From assembly GCF_039531695.1 (NCBI RefSeq), contig NZ_BAAAQN010000028.1, forward strand, positions 62,001 to 126,000: 64,000 bases of DNA, in the 5' to 3' direction. Positions 25,192 through 33,003 of the stretch are shown here, piece after piece. This stretch comes from Catenulispora yoronensis (GTDB lineage Bacteria; Actinomycetota; Actinomycetes; Streptomycetales; Catenulisporaceae). Both the position numbers and the translations under genes were made by a program. The notes beneath the pieces are model-generated. The model saw only the letters and a list, made by a program, of their open reading frames with translations. It searched no databases and was not told where the DNA came from. The first letter of the stretch is position 1; every line of letters begins with the position of its first letter.

Positions 25192-25485
25192 GTCCGTTCC
25201 TCCCCAAGATCTGTGACCGGATGCGGAGGAACCTATCCGATGTCGCCGACAGAGCCTCGGGGGCGGGTCGCCGACGCTTCGGAATCCGGCCGCCGTCGGG
25301 AACCTGCGGGGAAGTCGTCGGGAAAAGGATCATAGCTACGTTTCTTGCGGCCTTCCGTGCTGAAAGTTTGCAGCTTTCACTCCGACTATTGCGGCCATCT
25401 GTCGCCCTCGATACGCTCCGCGCGGGAACTCAGAGCACTTGCATGTTTCGTCGTCCGCACCTGCCGTCACAGCAAAGGACCCGCC
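25192..25485. other. Divergent promoter region between the MoxR-VWA operon and a secreted protein gene
   Basis: A 294-base region without a gene. It is less GC-rich than its surroundings around 25325-25400. It contains a perfect inverted repeat, TGAAAG at 25361-25366 and CTTTCA at 25374-25379 with a 7-base spacer, a candidate operator that could control either direction. No clear -35/-10 pair was identified. Confidence 0.45.
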
Positions 25486-25863
25486 ATGAAACTGCGCGCT
25501 TTGGCCGCGACCGCGATCCTCACGGCCGCGACCGCCATCACACCGCTGGCCGGCGCCGCTCCCGCCTCCGCGGTCAGCTGCGGCTCCATCACCTACAACG
25601 AGGTGGACAGCACCCAGATCGTGATCACCATCGGGGCCCTGTGCCCGGGCGAGTCGATCAGCGGGCTGTGGCTCAACGTCCCCATCTCCAACGGCTGGCA
25701 GTCGATCGCCCGCTACGACGCCGGTCCGGGCGACAATTACGAGACGATCACCTACGTCTGCCAGGGCACCTACTACAACAAGTTCTGGCTCGGGACCAGC
25801 TTCAACGGCGTGATCAACTACGGACAGTACTTCTACGACAACTGCGGGCCGTTCGAGCCGTAA
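25486..25863 (+). CDS. Small secreted protein with four cysteines, unknown function
   Basis: A 125-residue protein. The signal peptide is clear: MKLRALAATA, a hydrophobic core and a likely cut after APASA (about residue 29). The mature part of about 96 residues has four cysteines (in VSCGS, ALCPGE, YVCQG and DNCGP), suggesting two disulfides, and is rich in Tyr, Asn, Gly and Ser with short beta-type stretches. The ATG at 25486 follows AAAGGA by about 7 bases and is preferred to an in-frame upstream ATG. A perfect hairpin 58 bases after the stop probably ends the transcript. It diverges from the MoxR operon. I do not recognise the family. Confidence 0.8.
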   Translation: MKLRALAATAILTAATAITPLAGAAPASAVSCGSITYNEVDSTQIVITIGALCPGESISGLWLNVPISNGWQSIARYDAGPGDNYETITYVCQGTYYNKFWLGTSFNGVINYGQYFYDNCGPFEP

Positions 25864-26210
25864 GTCGCATCGGGGCTGCGCGCTCATCACCAGCCATCCC
25901 ACCGCGAGCCACCTCGCCGCGAGCCGCGCCCGCTGATCCGACGCTCAGCGGGCGCGGCTCGGTCTGCCGATCGCGGCTAGCTCCTCCAATTAGTGGCAAG
26001 CCCTTAATCCGGGCTTTGCGTCACCTCGCCCCTGTGACAATCCATGGTCGCCTGGAAGCCAGCGCATCGCGTATGCGCGCCACGCCAGGCCCGCTATGAG
26101 GTTACATCTCCCCCTCACCGTGTCATTTCGGTTCGAACCGTCCGCATGGTCGGCGCGTAGAGAAGATCGCAGCCGCCGACGGGCTGATCGAACCGAGTGG
26201 GGGAGAGAAC
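25864..26210. other. Intergenic region upstream of the phosphoesterase gene
   Basis: Besides the 16-bp hairpin, this 347-base region has a second inverted repeat, AAGCCC (25998-26003) and GGGCTT (26011-26016) with a 7-base spacer followed by T, and a perfect 12-bp palindrome CGGTTCGAACCG (26129-26140) 71 bases before the phosphoesterase start. The palindrome is a candidate operator. No gene is apparent. Confidence 0.45.
25921..25960 (+). terminator. Perfect 16-bp hairpin, terminator-like
   Basis: Arms GAGCCGCGCCCGCTGA (25921-25936) and its exact reverse complement (25945-25960) flank an 8-base loop. It lies 58 bases after the secreted protein gene. There is no T run, which is common for actinobacterial terminators. 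Confidence 0.75.
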
Positions 26211-29200
26211 GTGACCATTTCGCGCAGGCAAGTGCTGTCCACGGCCGGGGCCGGTGTCGCCGCCCTGGCGCTCGACGTCGTGCGGACCGGCGCGGCCGAC
26301 GCCGCGACCGCCCCAGTCGTCGGAGCCGCCGTGACCGGGGCCCGCGTCGCGCCCGCGGACGCGGCGTCGCTGATCAGCCCGACGTCGGTGTATCTGGGCA
26401 CGACGTCGTGGGACTTCACCGTGCAGCGGCGAAGCTATGCCGGCAGCGGGTACCAGACACTCACCGCCGGGGACGGCGAGCCGCACGTGGTGCGGACCGA
26501 CCTGTGGTCGCACTGGGGACACGTGACCAAGCCGCTCGTCGCCTTCGCGCAGATGACCGACCTGCACATCGTCGACGACCAGTCGACGGCCCGGCTGGAG
26601 TTCCTGGACAAGTTCGCCGACCCGCCGCACCTGAACTACCCGACCGATTCCTCCTACCGGCCGCACGAGTGGCTGTCGACGCAGGTCGTGGACGCGATGT
26701 GCCTGGCGATCCGCTCGCTGGGCAAGGCGCCGCGCACCAAGCTGCCGCTGAAGTTCACCATCGTCACCGGCGACGCCATCGATAACTGTCAGCACAATGA
26801 GAACCGCTGGTACATCGACCTGCTCGACGGCGGCCAGACGATCCTGCCGGACTCCGGGCAGGCCGGGCTGGACGAGAGTTTCGCCGGCGGCAACCTGGGC
26901 CAGGACCCGCACTTCTACTATCCGGCGATCCAGGGGAGCAGCACTCCCGACAACGAGTTCACCGGGACCGGGACCGCCTCGGCCGGCTTCCCGTACGTCC
27001 CGGGCGTGCTCAGCTCGACCTCGGTCGGCGCGGCGCGGCGGCCGTACGTGTCGCAGGGGCTTGGCATGCCCTGGTACGCCGCCTACGGCAACCACGACGG
27101 GCTGTGGCAGGGGAACCTGCCGATCGACAGCGGGGCCTTCGACCCGCGGCCGTTCGCGGTCGGCCCGACGAAGATCTCGAACACCGACCACTCCATGCCG
27201 AACGACTACAACGACCTGGGCAAGCTGGGGGAGTGGGAGGCGTCGCAGGGCCTGTTCGGCGTGGTGGTGACCTCCGACTCCACCCGCCGGCTGATGACGC
27301 GGACCTCCTTCATCGAAGACCACTTCACCACCCACGGGACCCCGGTCGGCCACGGCTTCATGAGCCCGGACGTCAACAAGGCGTACTACGCGATCCCGTT
27401 CTCGGACAACGATCTCGTCCGCTTCATCACCCTGGACTCGACGAACACCAACACCGACGGCTTCGGCGTGGGCAGTGCCTCCGGATCCATCGACGGCGAC
27501 CAGATGTCCTGGCTGGAGGACCAGCTCCGGGCCAACAGCCGCCGGTACATCGACGGCGAGAACAACGTGGTCACGGTCCCTGCCGGCTCCCCGGTCCAGG
27601 ACAAGATGTTCGTCCTGTTCTGCCACCACACGCTGGCGACCATGGACAACCTGGACGACGGGATCCTCGGGGGCATCGACGGCGACCGGCACAGCGGCGA
27701 CGAGCTCATGGCCCTGATACACCGCTATCCGAACGTGATCGCGATGGTCAACGGGCACACCCACGCCAACAAGATCACGCCGCACCAGCGGCCGCAGGGC
27801 GCGCCGATCGCCGGCGGGTTCTGGGAGATCTCCACCGCCTCCCACATCGACTGGCCGATCCAGAGCCGCATCCTGGAGATCGCCGCGAGCAAGGAGGGCA
27901 TCGGCGGCGAGTTCGGCAACGCACCGCAGCCGGCGACCATCTCCATCTTCACCACCATGATCGACCCGGCCGCGCCGCTGGTCTACAACGGCGACCTGAG
28001 CAACACCTCGCAACTGGCGTCGCTGGCCCGCGAACTGGCGACCAACGATCCGCAGGAGGTCCGGGGCGGCATCACGCGCCGGATGGGCGTGAACGCCGAC
28101 CGGAACACCCAGCTGCTGCTCCCGGCACCGTTCCCGATCAACGCCCCGCACGAGGTCGGCCCGCCGATCGCCGCGGCCCGCAACGCCGACGGCCGCCTTG
28201 AGCTGTTCGGCACCGACGCCAACGGCCTGCTGTTCAACACCGCCGAGTCCGCCGTCGGCGCCGCCACGCTGCCGTGGCAGCAGCTCGACCAGCAGCCGTG
28301 GCGCAGTGTGGCCGCCGGGGCGGGCACCTCCGACGGCAAGGTCGAGCTGTTCACGCTGGATGCCGGCGGGGTCATCTGGCACCGCGTGCAGAGCTCGCCC
28401 GGCGGCGACGTCTACTCCGCCGCGGCCGCGCTGGACGGCACCAACTTCACCGCTGCGGCCACGGTGAACAGCGGCTCCGGGCTCATGCTGTTCGCGACCA
28501 CCACCGCCGGGCTGATCTACAACCGGTGGGAGAACACTGACAGCGGCGGCGGCTGGGGGCCGTGGCATCTGTTCGCCGGAGCGGCCACGCAGCTGGCGGC
28601 CGAGCAGAACTCGAAGGGCTTCCCGGTCGTTGTCGGCGTCGACGAGAACGGCCTGCTGTTCCGGCGTACCGGCACCCGCGCGACGGCGCAGCTCGACGCC
28701 GACTTCAACCCGCCGGTGGGCCTGGACGGCAACCTGGACTCCGTGGCCCTGACCCGCACCGCCGACGGTCGGCTCGCACTGTTCGGCTCCAACAGCGACG
28801 GCCAACTGTGGCAGCGCTACGAAGTCTCACCGGGCTCTGACAATTGGGGACCCTGGGCCGCCGTGCCCGCGCAGATCGGCATCGCGCCGCTGCGGGTTCG
28901 GCACGTCGCCGCCCAGCGCAACGGCGCGGGCATTATCGAACTCTTCATCATCGACGACGCCGGGACGACGTTCCGCAGCGCCCAGCCCAGCACCGGCAGC
29001 TTCGCCTGGACGCCGTGGATCGGCGTGGGCTTCAGCGCCCAGCCGGCCGCCGACTTCTTCCTCTCGCTCAGCCTCCCCTCCGGCAGCGTCGGGGCGGGGA
29101 CCTCGACGACCACGCAGGTCTCGGTGTTCCCCAAGAACGGCTTCAACCAGCCGGTGACGCTGAGCGTCGCGGGCCTGCCGCCGGGCGTCACCGGCACCTT

Positions 29201-29672
29201 CCTGCCGAGCAACACGACGAGCCCCACCACGCCGTCGCCGGTGCTGCGCATCACTTCCAGCACTGATACGCCGGGCCTCTACGCGCTGACCATCTGGGCC
29301 GTCTCGGCCTCCGGCGAGGCCGCGCGAGCGAACCCGTACCTGCTCAGCGTCGGCCAGTTCAAACTGTGGGTGGGCCTCCAGTCGGACACCGTCCACCAGG
29401 GCGGCAGCACCAGCACGCCGATCCGGGTCAGCGGCCTGGGCTCCACGGATCCGGTGACGCTCAACGTCAAGGGCCTGTCCGCCGGCATCACCGCCACCTT
29501 CGATCCTCCGACGGCCACCGCCACGGCCCCCTCGACGCTCACGCTGAGGGTGTCCTCCACCGCCGCGCCCGGCATCCACAACCTGACGGTCAACGCCGCC
29601 GCGCAGAACTTCCAGGGCGCGGGCAGCCTGCCGTACCAATTGTTCGTCGTCGCCGGTCCCCCTTCGATGTGA
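26211..29672 (+). CDS. Tat-exported metallophosphoesterase with propeller-like and Ig-like repeats
   Basis: A 1153-residue secreted protein. SRRQVLS near the N-terminus and a hydrophobic stretch form a Tat-type signal. Residues about 100-600 are a calcineurin-like phosphoesterase of the TIGR03767 kind with all metal motifs: DLH (in QMTDLHIV), GDAIDN, GNHD, HHT and GHTH. Residues about 640-935 hold about five repeats with ELFxxDxxGxxxxR-type signatures and WGPW/WTPW ends, like sugar-binding tectonin/PLL propellers. Two Ig-like beta repeats (about 945-1150; each with V-T-L-(S/N)-V-(A/K)-G-L) finish the protein. It probably hydrolyses a phosphate ester outside the cell while bound to a surface glycan. 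The GTG at 26211 has GGGGAGAG close upstream. The combination of three modules is notable; substrate unknown. Confidence 0.87.
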   Translation: MTISRRQVLSTAGAGVAALALDVVRTGAADAATAPVVGAAVTGARVAPADAASLISPTSVYLGTTSWDFTVQRRSYAGSGYQTLTAGDGEPHVVRTDLWSHWGHVTKPLVAFAQMTDLHIVDDQSTARLEFLDKFADPPHLNYPTDSSYRPHEWLSTQVVDAMCLAIRSLGKAPRTKLPLKFTIVTGDAIDNCQHNENRWYIDLLDGGQTILPDSGQAGLDESFAGGNLGQDPHFYYPAIQGSSTPDNEFTGTGTASAGFPYVPGVLSSTSVGAARRPYVSQGLGMPWYAAYGNHDGLWQGNLPIDSGAFDPRPFAVGPTKISNTDHSMPNDYNDLGKLGEWEASQGLFGVVVTSDSTRRLMTRTSFIEDHFTTHGTPVGHGFMSPDVNKAYYAIPFSDNDLVRFITLDSTNTNTDGFGVGSASGSIDGDQMSWLEDQLRANSRRYIDGENNVVTVPAGSPVQDKMFVLFCHHTLATMDNLDDGILGGIDGDRHSGDELMALIHRYPNVIAMVNGHTHANKITPHQRPQGAPIAGGFWEISTASHIDWPIQSRILEIAASKEGIGGEFGNAPQPATISIFTTMIDPAAPLVYNGDLSNTSQLASLARELATNDPQEVRGGITRRMGVNADRNTQLLLPAPFPINAPHEVGPPIAAARNADGRLELFGTDANGLLFNTAESAVGAATLPWQQLDQQPWRSVAAGAGTSDGKVELFTLDAGGVIWHRVQSSPGGDVYSAAAALDGTNFTAAATVNSGSGLMLFATTTAGLIYNRWENTDSGGGWGPWHLFAGAATQLAAEQNSKGFPVVVGVDENGLLFRRTGTRATAQLDADFNPPVGLDGNLDSVALTRTADGRLALFGSNSDGQLWQRYEVSPGSDNWGPWAAVPAQIGIAPLRVRHVAAQRNGAGIIELFIIDDAGTTFRSAQPSTGSFAWTPWIGVGFSAQPAADFFLSLSLPSGSVGAGTSTTTQVSVFPKNGFNQPVTLSVAGLPPGVTGTFLPSNTTSPTTPSPVLRITSSTDTPGLYALTIWAVSASGEAARANPYLLSVGQFKLWVGLQSDTVHQGGSTSTPIRVSGLGSTDPVTLNVKGLSAGITATFDPPTATATAPSTLTLRVSSTAAPGIHNLTVNAAAQNFQGAGSLPYQLFVVAGPPSM

Positions 29673-29737
29673 ACACCGGGTACGCGGGAGTGGGCGCCGT
29701 TTACCTATTGTTTTCAGAGCACTGTTTTACTCTCCGG

Positions 29738-29743
29738 TACGAT
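29738..29743 (+). promoter_or_regulatory. Candidate -10 element upstream of the methyltransferase gene
   Basis: TACGAT resembles the actinobacterial housekeeping -10 (TAnnnT) and lies 6 bases before an in-frame ATG at 29750. If transcription starts there, a leaderless form of the methyltransferase with 18 extra residues would be made. No clear -35 is visible. Confidence 0.35.
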
Positions 29744-29803
29744 GCGCCCATGACGCCGAGGCCCAGACGTGGCCGCCCGGCGATGCGTAACCGGGGAGGT
29801 CCC

Positions 29804-30640
29804 ATGGCGGAGCTGGCAGGTTCGGACGTCCTGGACCCCGACTGGGTACCCCCGGTAATAGACACCAGCGTCGCCCACCCGGCCCGCATGTATGACTACT
29901 ACCTCGGTGGCAAGGACAACTACGCAGCCGACCGCGAGGCCGCCGAGAAGGTTCTCGCGGTGTTGCCCGAGGCGCGCGCCATGGCCCTGGCCAACCGGGC
30001 CTTCCTCGGCCGCGCGGTCCGCTACCTGGCCCGGGCCGGGGTCCGTCAGTTCCTTGACATCGGCACCGGCATCCCCGGGCCGGGCAGCACCAGCGAGACG
30101 GCGCACGAGGTGGCGCCCGATGCCCACATCGTCTACGTGGACAATGACCCGATCGTCCTCACCCATGCCAGAGCTCTGCTGGCCGCCGACTCGCCGGGGC
30201 TGACCACCGTCGTGCAGGCCGATCTCCGGCAGCCCGACGACATCCTCTCGCACCCCAAGGTCCGGGAGGTCATCGACTTCGACCGGCCGGTGGCGGTGCT
30301 GCTGGTCGCGGTCCTGCACTTCATCCGACCCGAGGACGAGCCCGCCGTCATCGTCGAGCGGCTCAAGCAGAACCTCGCGCCCGGCAGCTACCTGGTCGTC
30401 TCCCACGGCACCGGCGACTTCGATCCTCGCCGTTCCGAGGCGGCGGTGCGGGGCTACGACAAGGCGACGGCGCCGTTCGTGGTCCGGGACCTCAAGGAGG
30501 TCTCGGGGTTCTTCGACGGGCTCGACCTGGTCGAGCCGGGAGTGGTGCAGCTGCCCTGGTGGCGGCCCGACGGGGACGTGCCGGAGGGTTCGGAGCGGAT
30601 CTGGCTTTATGCGGGCATAGGCCGGAAGACGGGGAGTTAA
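29804..30640 (+). CDS. S-adenosyl-L-methionine-dependent methyltransferase (SAV2177/DUF574 family)
   Basis: A 278-residue protein with the family hallmark MYDYYLGGKDNYAADRE near residue 30, then the SAM-binding FLDIGTGIPGPGST loop (about 80-95), the acidic VYVDNDP strand and QADLRQP. Members are abundant in actinobacteria; substrates are mostly unknown. The ATG at 29804 has GGGGAGG 4 bases upstream. A leaderless start at 29750 is an alternative. It lies 131 bases after the phosphoesterase gene and 125 bases before a histidine kinase gene, so it is probably transcribed alone. The reading frame is open further upstream into the phosphoesterase gene, but that is not coding. Confidence 0.9.
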   Translation: MAELAGSDVLDPDWVPPVIDTSVAHPARMYDYYLGGKDNYAADREAAEKVLAVLPEARAMALANRAFLGRAVRYLARAGVRQFLDIGTGIPGPGSTSETAHEVAPDAHIVYVDNDPIVLTHARALLAADSPGLTTVVQADLRQPDDILSHPKVREVIDFDRPVAVLLVAVLHFIRPEDEPAVIVERLKQNLAPGSYLVVSHGTGDFDPRRSEAAVRGYDKATAPFVVRDLKEVSGFFDGLDLVEPGVVQLPWWRPDGDVPEGSERIWLYAGIGRKTGS

Positions 30641-30765
30641 GGCCTGGGGGCTGGGCGCTAGGAGCTGAGAACGACCGATCCACAGCGGACTGATTCCCTG
30701 CTTGGCGCATCCGCTCATCCCAACACCGACCGCAACTGACCTCCCCACTGCGTAGGATCGTCTCT

Positions 30766-31905
30766 GTGGTGCTAGACCCTGTACCAGAGCACGGACATCC
30801 AGGCCCCTCGCCGGTCCGTCTCTCGCCTCGCTCGCGGTGGTCGGGTCTGGCCGTCTTCACTGTCTTCATGGCCTTCGCCGTGGTGGCGCGGCTGGGTCGG
30901 GATCCGCTCCTGACCCTGGTCGGTGTTCTGGTCGCGTATATCGGTGCCATTCCGTTCTTCCTCACCGACCGGCCTCGCCGCCTGCTCCTCAACGCGGGTC
31001 TCGCACTCGCCGGCGTCACCCTTCTCGCCACAGCGGACCCGCGCGACGTCGGGTGGTTCGCGGTCTCCGTTCTCGGGGCGTGGTGCGTCCTGGCCGGCGG
31101 CACCGTCGAAGGCGTTGTCCTGTGGATCGTCGGGGTCGCCATCTTCGCCGCCGAATGGGCTGCCGACGTCCGGGATCCCGGGTGGGGCGCGTGGACCGCG
31201 GGGCTGTCGTTCACGGTTCTCGCCGCGCTGCTTGTCCGCCACCAGTTCGTGCTCGTGGAGCGTCTCTCCGCGGCTCAAGCGACTCTCGCCGAACGTTCCC
31301 GTGCCGAGGAGCGGGACCGGATCGCCCACGAGTTGCACGACGTCATCGCCCACAGCCTCACGGTCTCGCTCCTCCATGTCTCCAGCGCGCGCCTTTCCGT
31401 GGAGCACGATCCGCAGGACGCCGCCCGCGCGCTCGCCGAGGCCGAGCGGCTCGGTCGGCAGAGCCTGGCCGAGGTGCGGATCGTCATGGGTCTGCCGCAC
31501 TCGGTCGACGGCATCGCGGCGCCGGTTCCCGGCATCGCCGACCTGCCTCGGCTGGTCGACCAGGTCCGGGACGCCGGGGTCGACGCCTGTCTGACCGTCG
31601 ACGGCGATGTCAGTGTTCTGCCGGCAACTACTGGTGTGACGATCTACCGGATTGTGCAGGAGGCGCTGACCAACGCCGCTCGTCATGCGCCGCGCGCGCC
31701 GGTCGCCGTGACGGTCGAGCTGACCTCCGAGTCGGTGCAGGTCCACGTGGACAGCGCCGGCGCACCGGGCAATGGCCTGGGCAGAGGGCTTTTGACGATG
31801 CGGGACCGCGCCAACGCAGTCGGCGGTACTTGCACGGCCGGTCCCGGTGGCCGCGGCTGGCTGGTGGAGGCCGCGCTGCCGCTTACTGTCCTGGACCCGG
31901 CATGA
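30766..31905 (+). CDS. Membrane sensor histidine kinase (NarL/LuxR-type two-component system)
   Basis: A 379-residue HisKA_3 kinase. Five or so hydrophobic segments lie in residues about 25-150. The phospho-acceptor is in ERDRIAHELHDVIAHS (about 182-197), and the N-box in EALTNAARHA (about 298-307). The C-terminal ATPase region is short, with GRGLLTMRDRA as the G-box. The GTG at 30766 has AGGA 8 bases upstream; a second GTG follows directly. Its TGA overlaps the start of the response regulator (ATGA). The signal sensed is unknown. Confidence 0.9.
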   Translation: MVLDPVPEHGHPGPSPVRLSPRSRWSGLAVFTVFMAFAVVARLGRDPLLTLVGVLVAYIGAIPFFLTDRPRRLLLNAGLALAGVTLLATADPRDVGWFAVSVLGAWCVLAGGTVEGVVLWIVGVAIFAAEWAADVRDPGWGAWTAGLSFTVLAALLVRHQFVLVERLSAAQATLAERSRAEERDRIAHELHDVIAHSLTVSLLHVSSARLSVEHDPQDAARALAEAERLGRQSLAEVRIVMGLPHSVDGIAAPVPGIADLPRLVDQVRDAGVDACLTVDGDVSVLPATTGVTIYRIVQEALTNAARHAPRAPVAVTVELTSESVQVHVDSAGAPGNGLGRGLLTMRDRANAVGGTCTAGPGGRGWLVEAALPLTVLDPA

Positions 31906-32669
31906 GCGGCATGACAGGCCCGACCGACCTGCCTGGCGGCTCGACCGACCTGCCCGGCGGCTCGACCGCCCCGGTCGGCGGCTCGACCGGCCTGACCGAC
32001 TCGGCCGGTAATCCTCTCATCAGAGTTCTGCTGGTGGACGACCAGGATCTTGTCCGCGCCGGCCTTCGAGGCATTCTCCGCGAGCGCTTCGGCTTTCAGA
32101 TCGTCGCAGAGTGCGAAGACGGCAGCGGCGCGCTGGCGGCGGTCCGTGCCCACGCTCCCGACATCGTCCTGATGGACGTCCGCATGCCGGTCCTCGGCGG
32201 TATCGCCGCGACGGCCCAGCTGGCCGCCGCCGCACCCGGCACTCCGGTGCTGGCCCTGACCACCTTCAACGACGACGAGGCCCTCGCCGGCATGCTTCGT
32301 GCCGGGGCCGCGGGGTTCGTCCTCAAGCACGTGCCCGCTGAAGAACTCCAGCGTGCCGTGCGCGTTGTCGCAGAAGGCGGAGCGTGGCTCGACCCCGCTG
32401 TCACGGCCCATGTGCTGGAGGTCTACCGTGAGACCCCGGCGCGTTCGCCGGAGCGTTCCGGCGCGCTCGATCGGCTCACCGGCCGCGAACTGGACGTCCT
32501 GCGGCTGATCGCGCGCGGCCGGACCAACGCCGAGATCGCCGCTGATCTGAGTGTCGGCGAAGGCACGGTCAAGACGCACGTCAACCACATCTTCACCAAG
32601 CTCGACTTACGCGACCGCGCTGCCGCGATCATCTTCGCGTTCGACCACGGCCTGACCGACGACCGCTAG
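31902..32669 (+). CDS. NarL/LuxR-family response regulator, TTA-containing
   Basis: A 255-residue regulator with a receiver domain (LLVDDQDLVRAG; phospho-Asp in IVLMDVRMP; Lys in VLKHV) and a C-terminal LuxR helix-turn-helix (TNAEIAADLSVGEGTVKTHV). It is coupled to the kinase by a 4-base ATGA overlap. Before the receiver lie about 38 extra residues with repeated DLPGGST units. Codon 236 (32607-32609) is TTA, the rare leucine codon, near the end of the helix-turn-helix. Immediately after the stop begins an 11-bp tandem repeat. Confidence 0.9.
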   Translation: MSGMTGPTDLPGGSTDLPGGSTAPVGGSTGLTDSAGNPLIRVLLVDDQDLVRAGLRGILRERFGFQIVAECEDGSGALAAVRAHAPDIVLMDVRMPVLGGIAATAQLAAAAPGTPVLALTTFNDDEALAGMLRAGAAGFVLKHVPAEELQRAVRVVAEGGAWLDPAVTAHVLEVYRETPARSPERSGALDRLTGRELDVLRLIARGRTNAEIAADLSVGEGTVKTHVNHIFTKLDLRDRAAAIIFAFDHGLTDDR

Positions 32670-33003
32670 CGCACCACCGAAGCAGCATCGAAGCAGCACC
32701 GAAGCAGCACCGAAGCACTGCTGAAGCACTGCTGAAGCACCACCGAAGCGCCACTGAAGCACCGCTGGACCACGGCTGGACCATCACTGGACTACGGCTG
32801 GACTACCACTAGACCACCATTGGAGCGCGACTCCACCCGGCACGGTTCCCAGCCACCCCCGGACCCGCTTCCCAGCACCCGCCCGCACCCCCGATTACAC
32901 AGGTCCCCGAACCTTCCGCCCACGTGAACGCCCCATCTCTATCCGTGGGTAGAGACAGACTTCTATCCCCGGCTTGACGCAATCCCCCGCCAATTCGCGA
33001 AGC
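32670..33003. other. Intergenic region between response regulator and GT39 genes
   Basis: Apart from the 11-bp repeat array, this 334-base region contains a short hairpin around 32937-32954 (CTCTA and TAGAG arms) and TTGACG at 32974-32979, a possible -35 element. No additional gene is supported. Confidence 0.4.
32678..32831. repeat. 11-bp tandem repeat, 13-14 degenerate copies
   Basis: Consecutive 11-base units starting at 32678 follow the pattern (C/T)(G/A)(A/G)A(G/C)(C/T)(A/G)n(C/G)(A/G)(C/T). Early units are CGAAGCAGCAC-like, later ones TGGACCACGGC-like, drifting gradually along the array; a fourteenth unit is degenerate. The period is not a multiple of three, so it is not coding, and it is close to one DNA helical turn. 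It starts 8 bases after the response regulator stop. Confidence 0.9.

Noticed and set aside
24323..25333. N-terminal extension of the 1701-residue protein
   Set aside because: The frame stays open here but translates into Arg/Gly-rich shadow sequence, and the DUF4132-like gene occupies the same DNA in another frame with a better start.
25336..25902. Minus-strand ORF of 188 codons opposite the secreted protein
   Set aside because: The plus strand has a textbook signal peptide and ribosome site; the minus frame is its antisense shadow.
29366..29803. Upstream extension of the methyltransferase frame into the phosphoesterase gene
   Set aside because: It overlaps the conserved Ig-like repeats of the phosphoesterase in a different frame and has shadow composition; a good ribosome site lies at 29804.
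30837..31901. Upstream extension of the response regulator frame
   Set aside because: It is out-of-frame sequence of the kinase gene; the regulator start at 31902 overlaps the kinase stop in the usual way.
32678..32831. CRISPR array
   Set aside because: Units are contiguous 11-mers with no spacers and no cas genes nearby.
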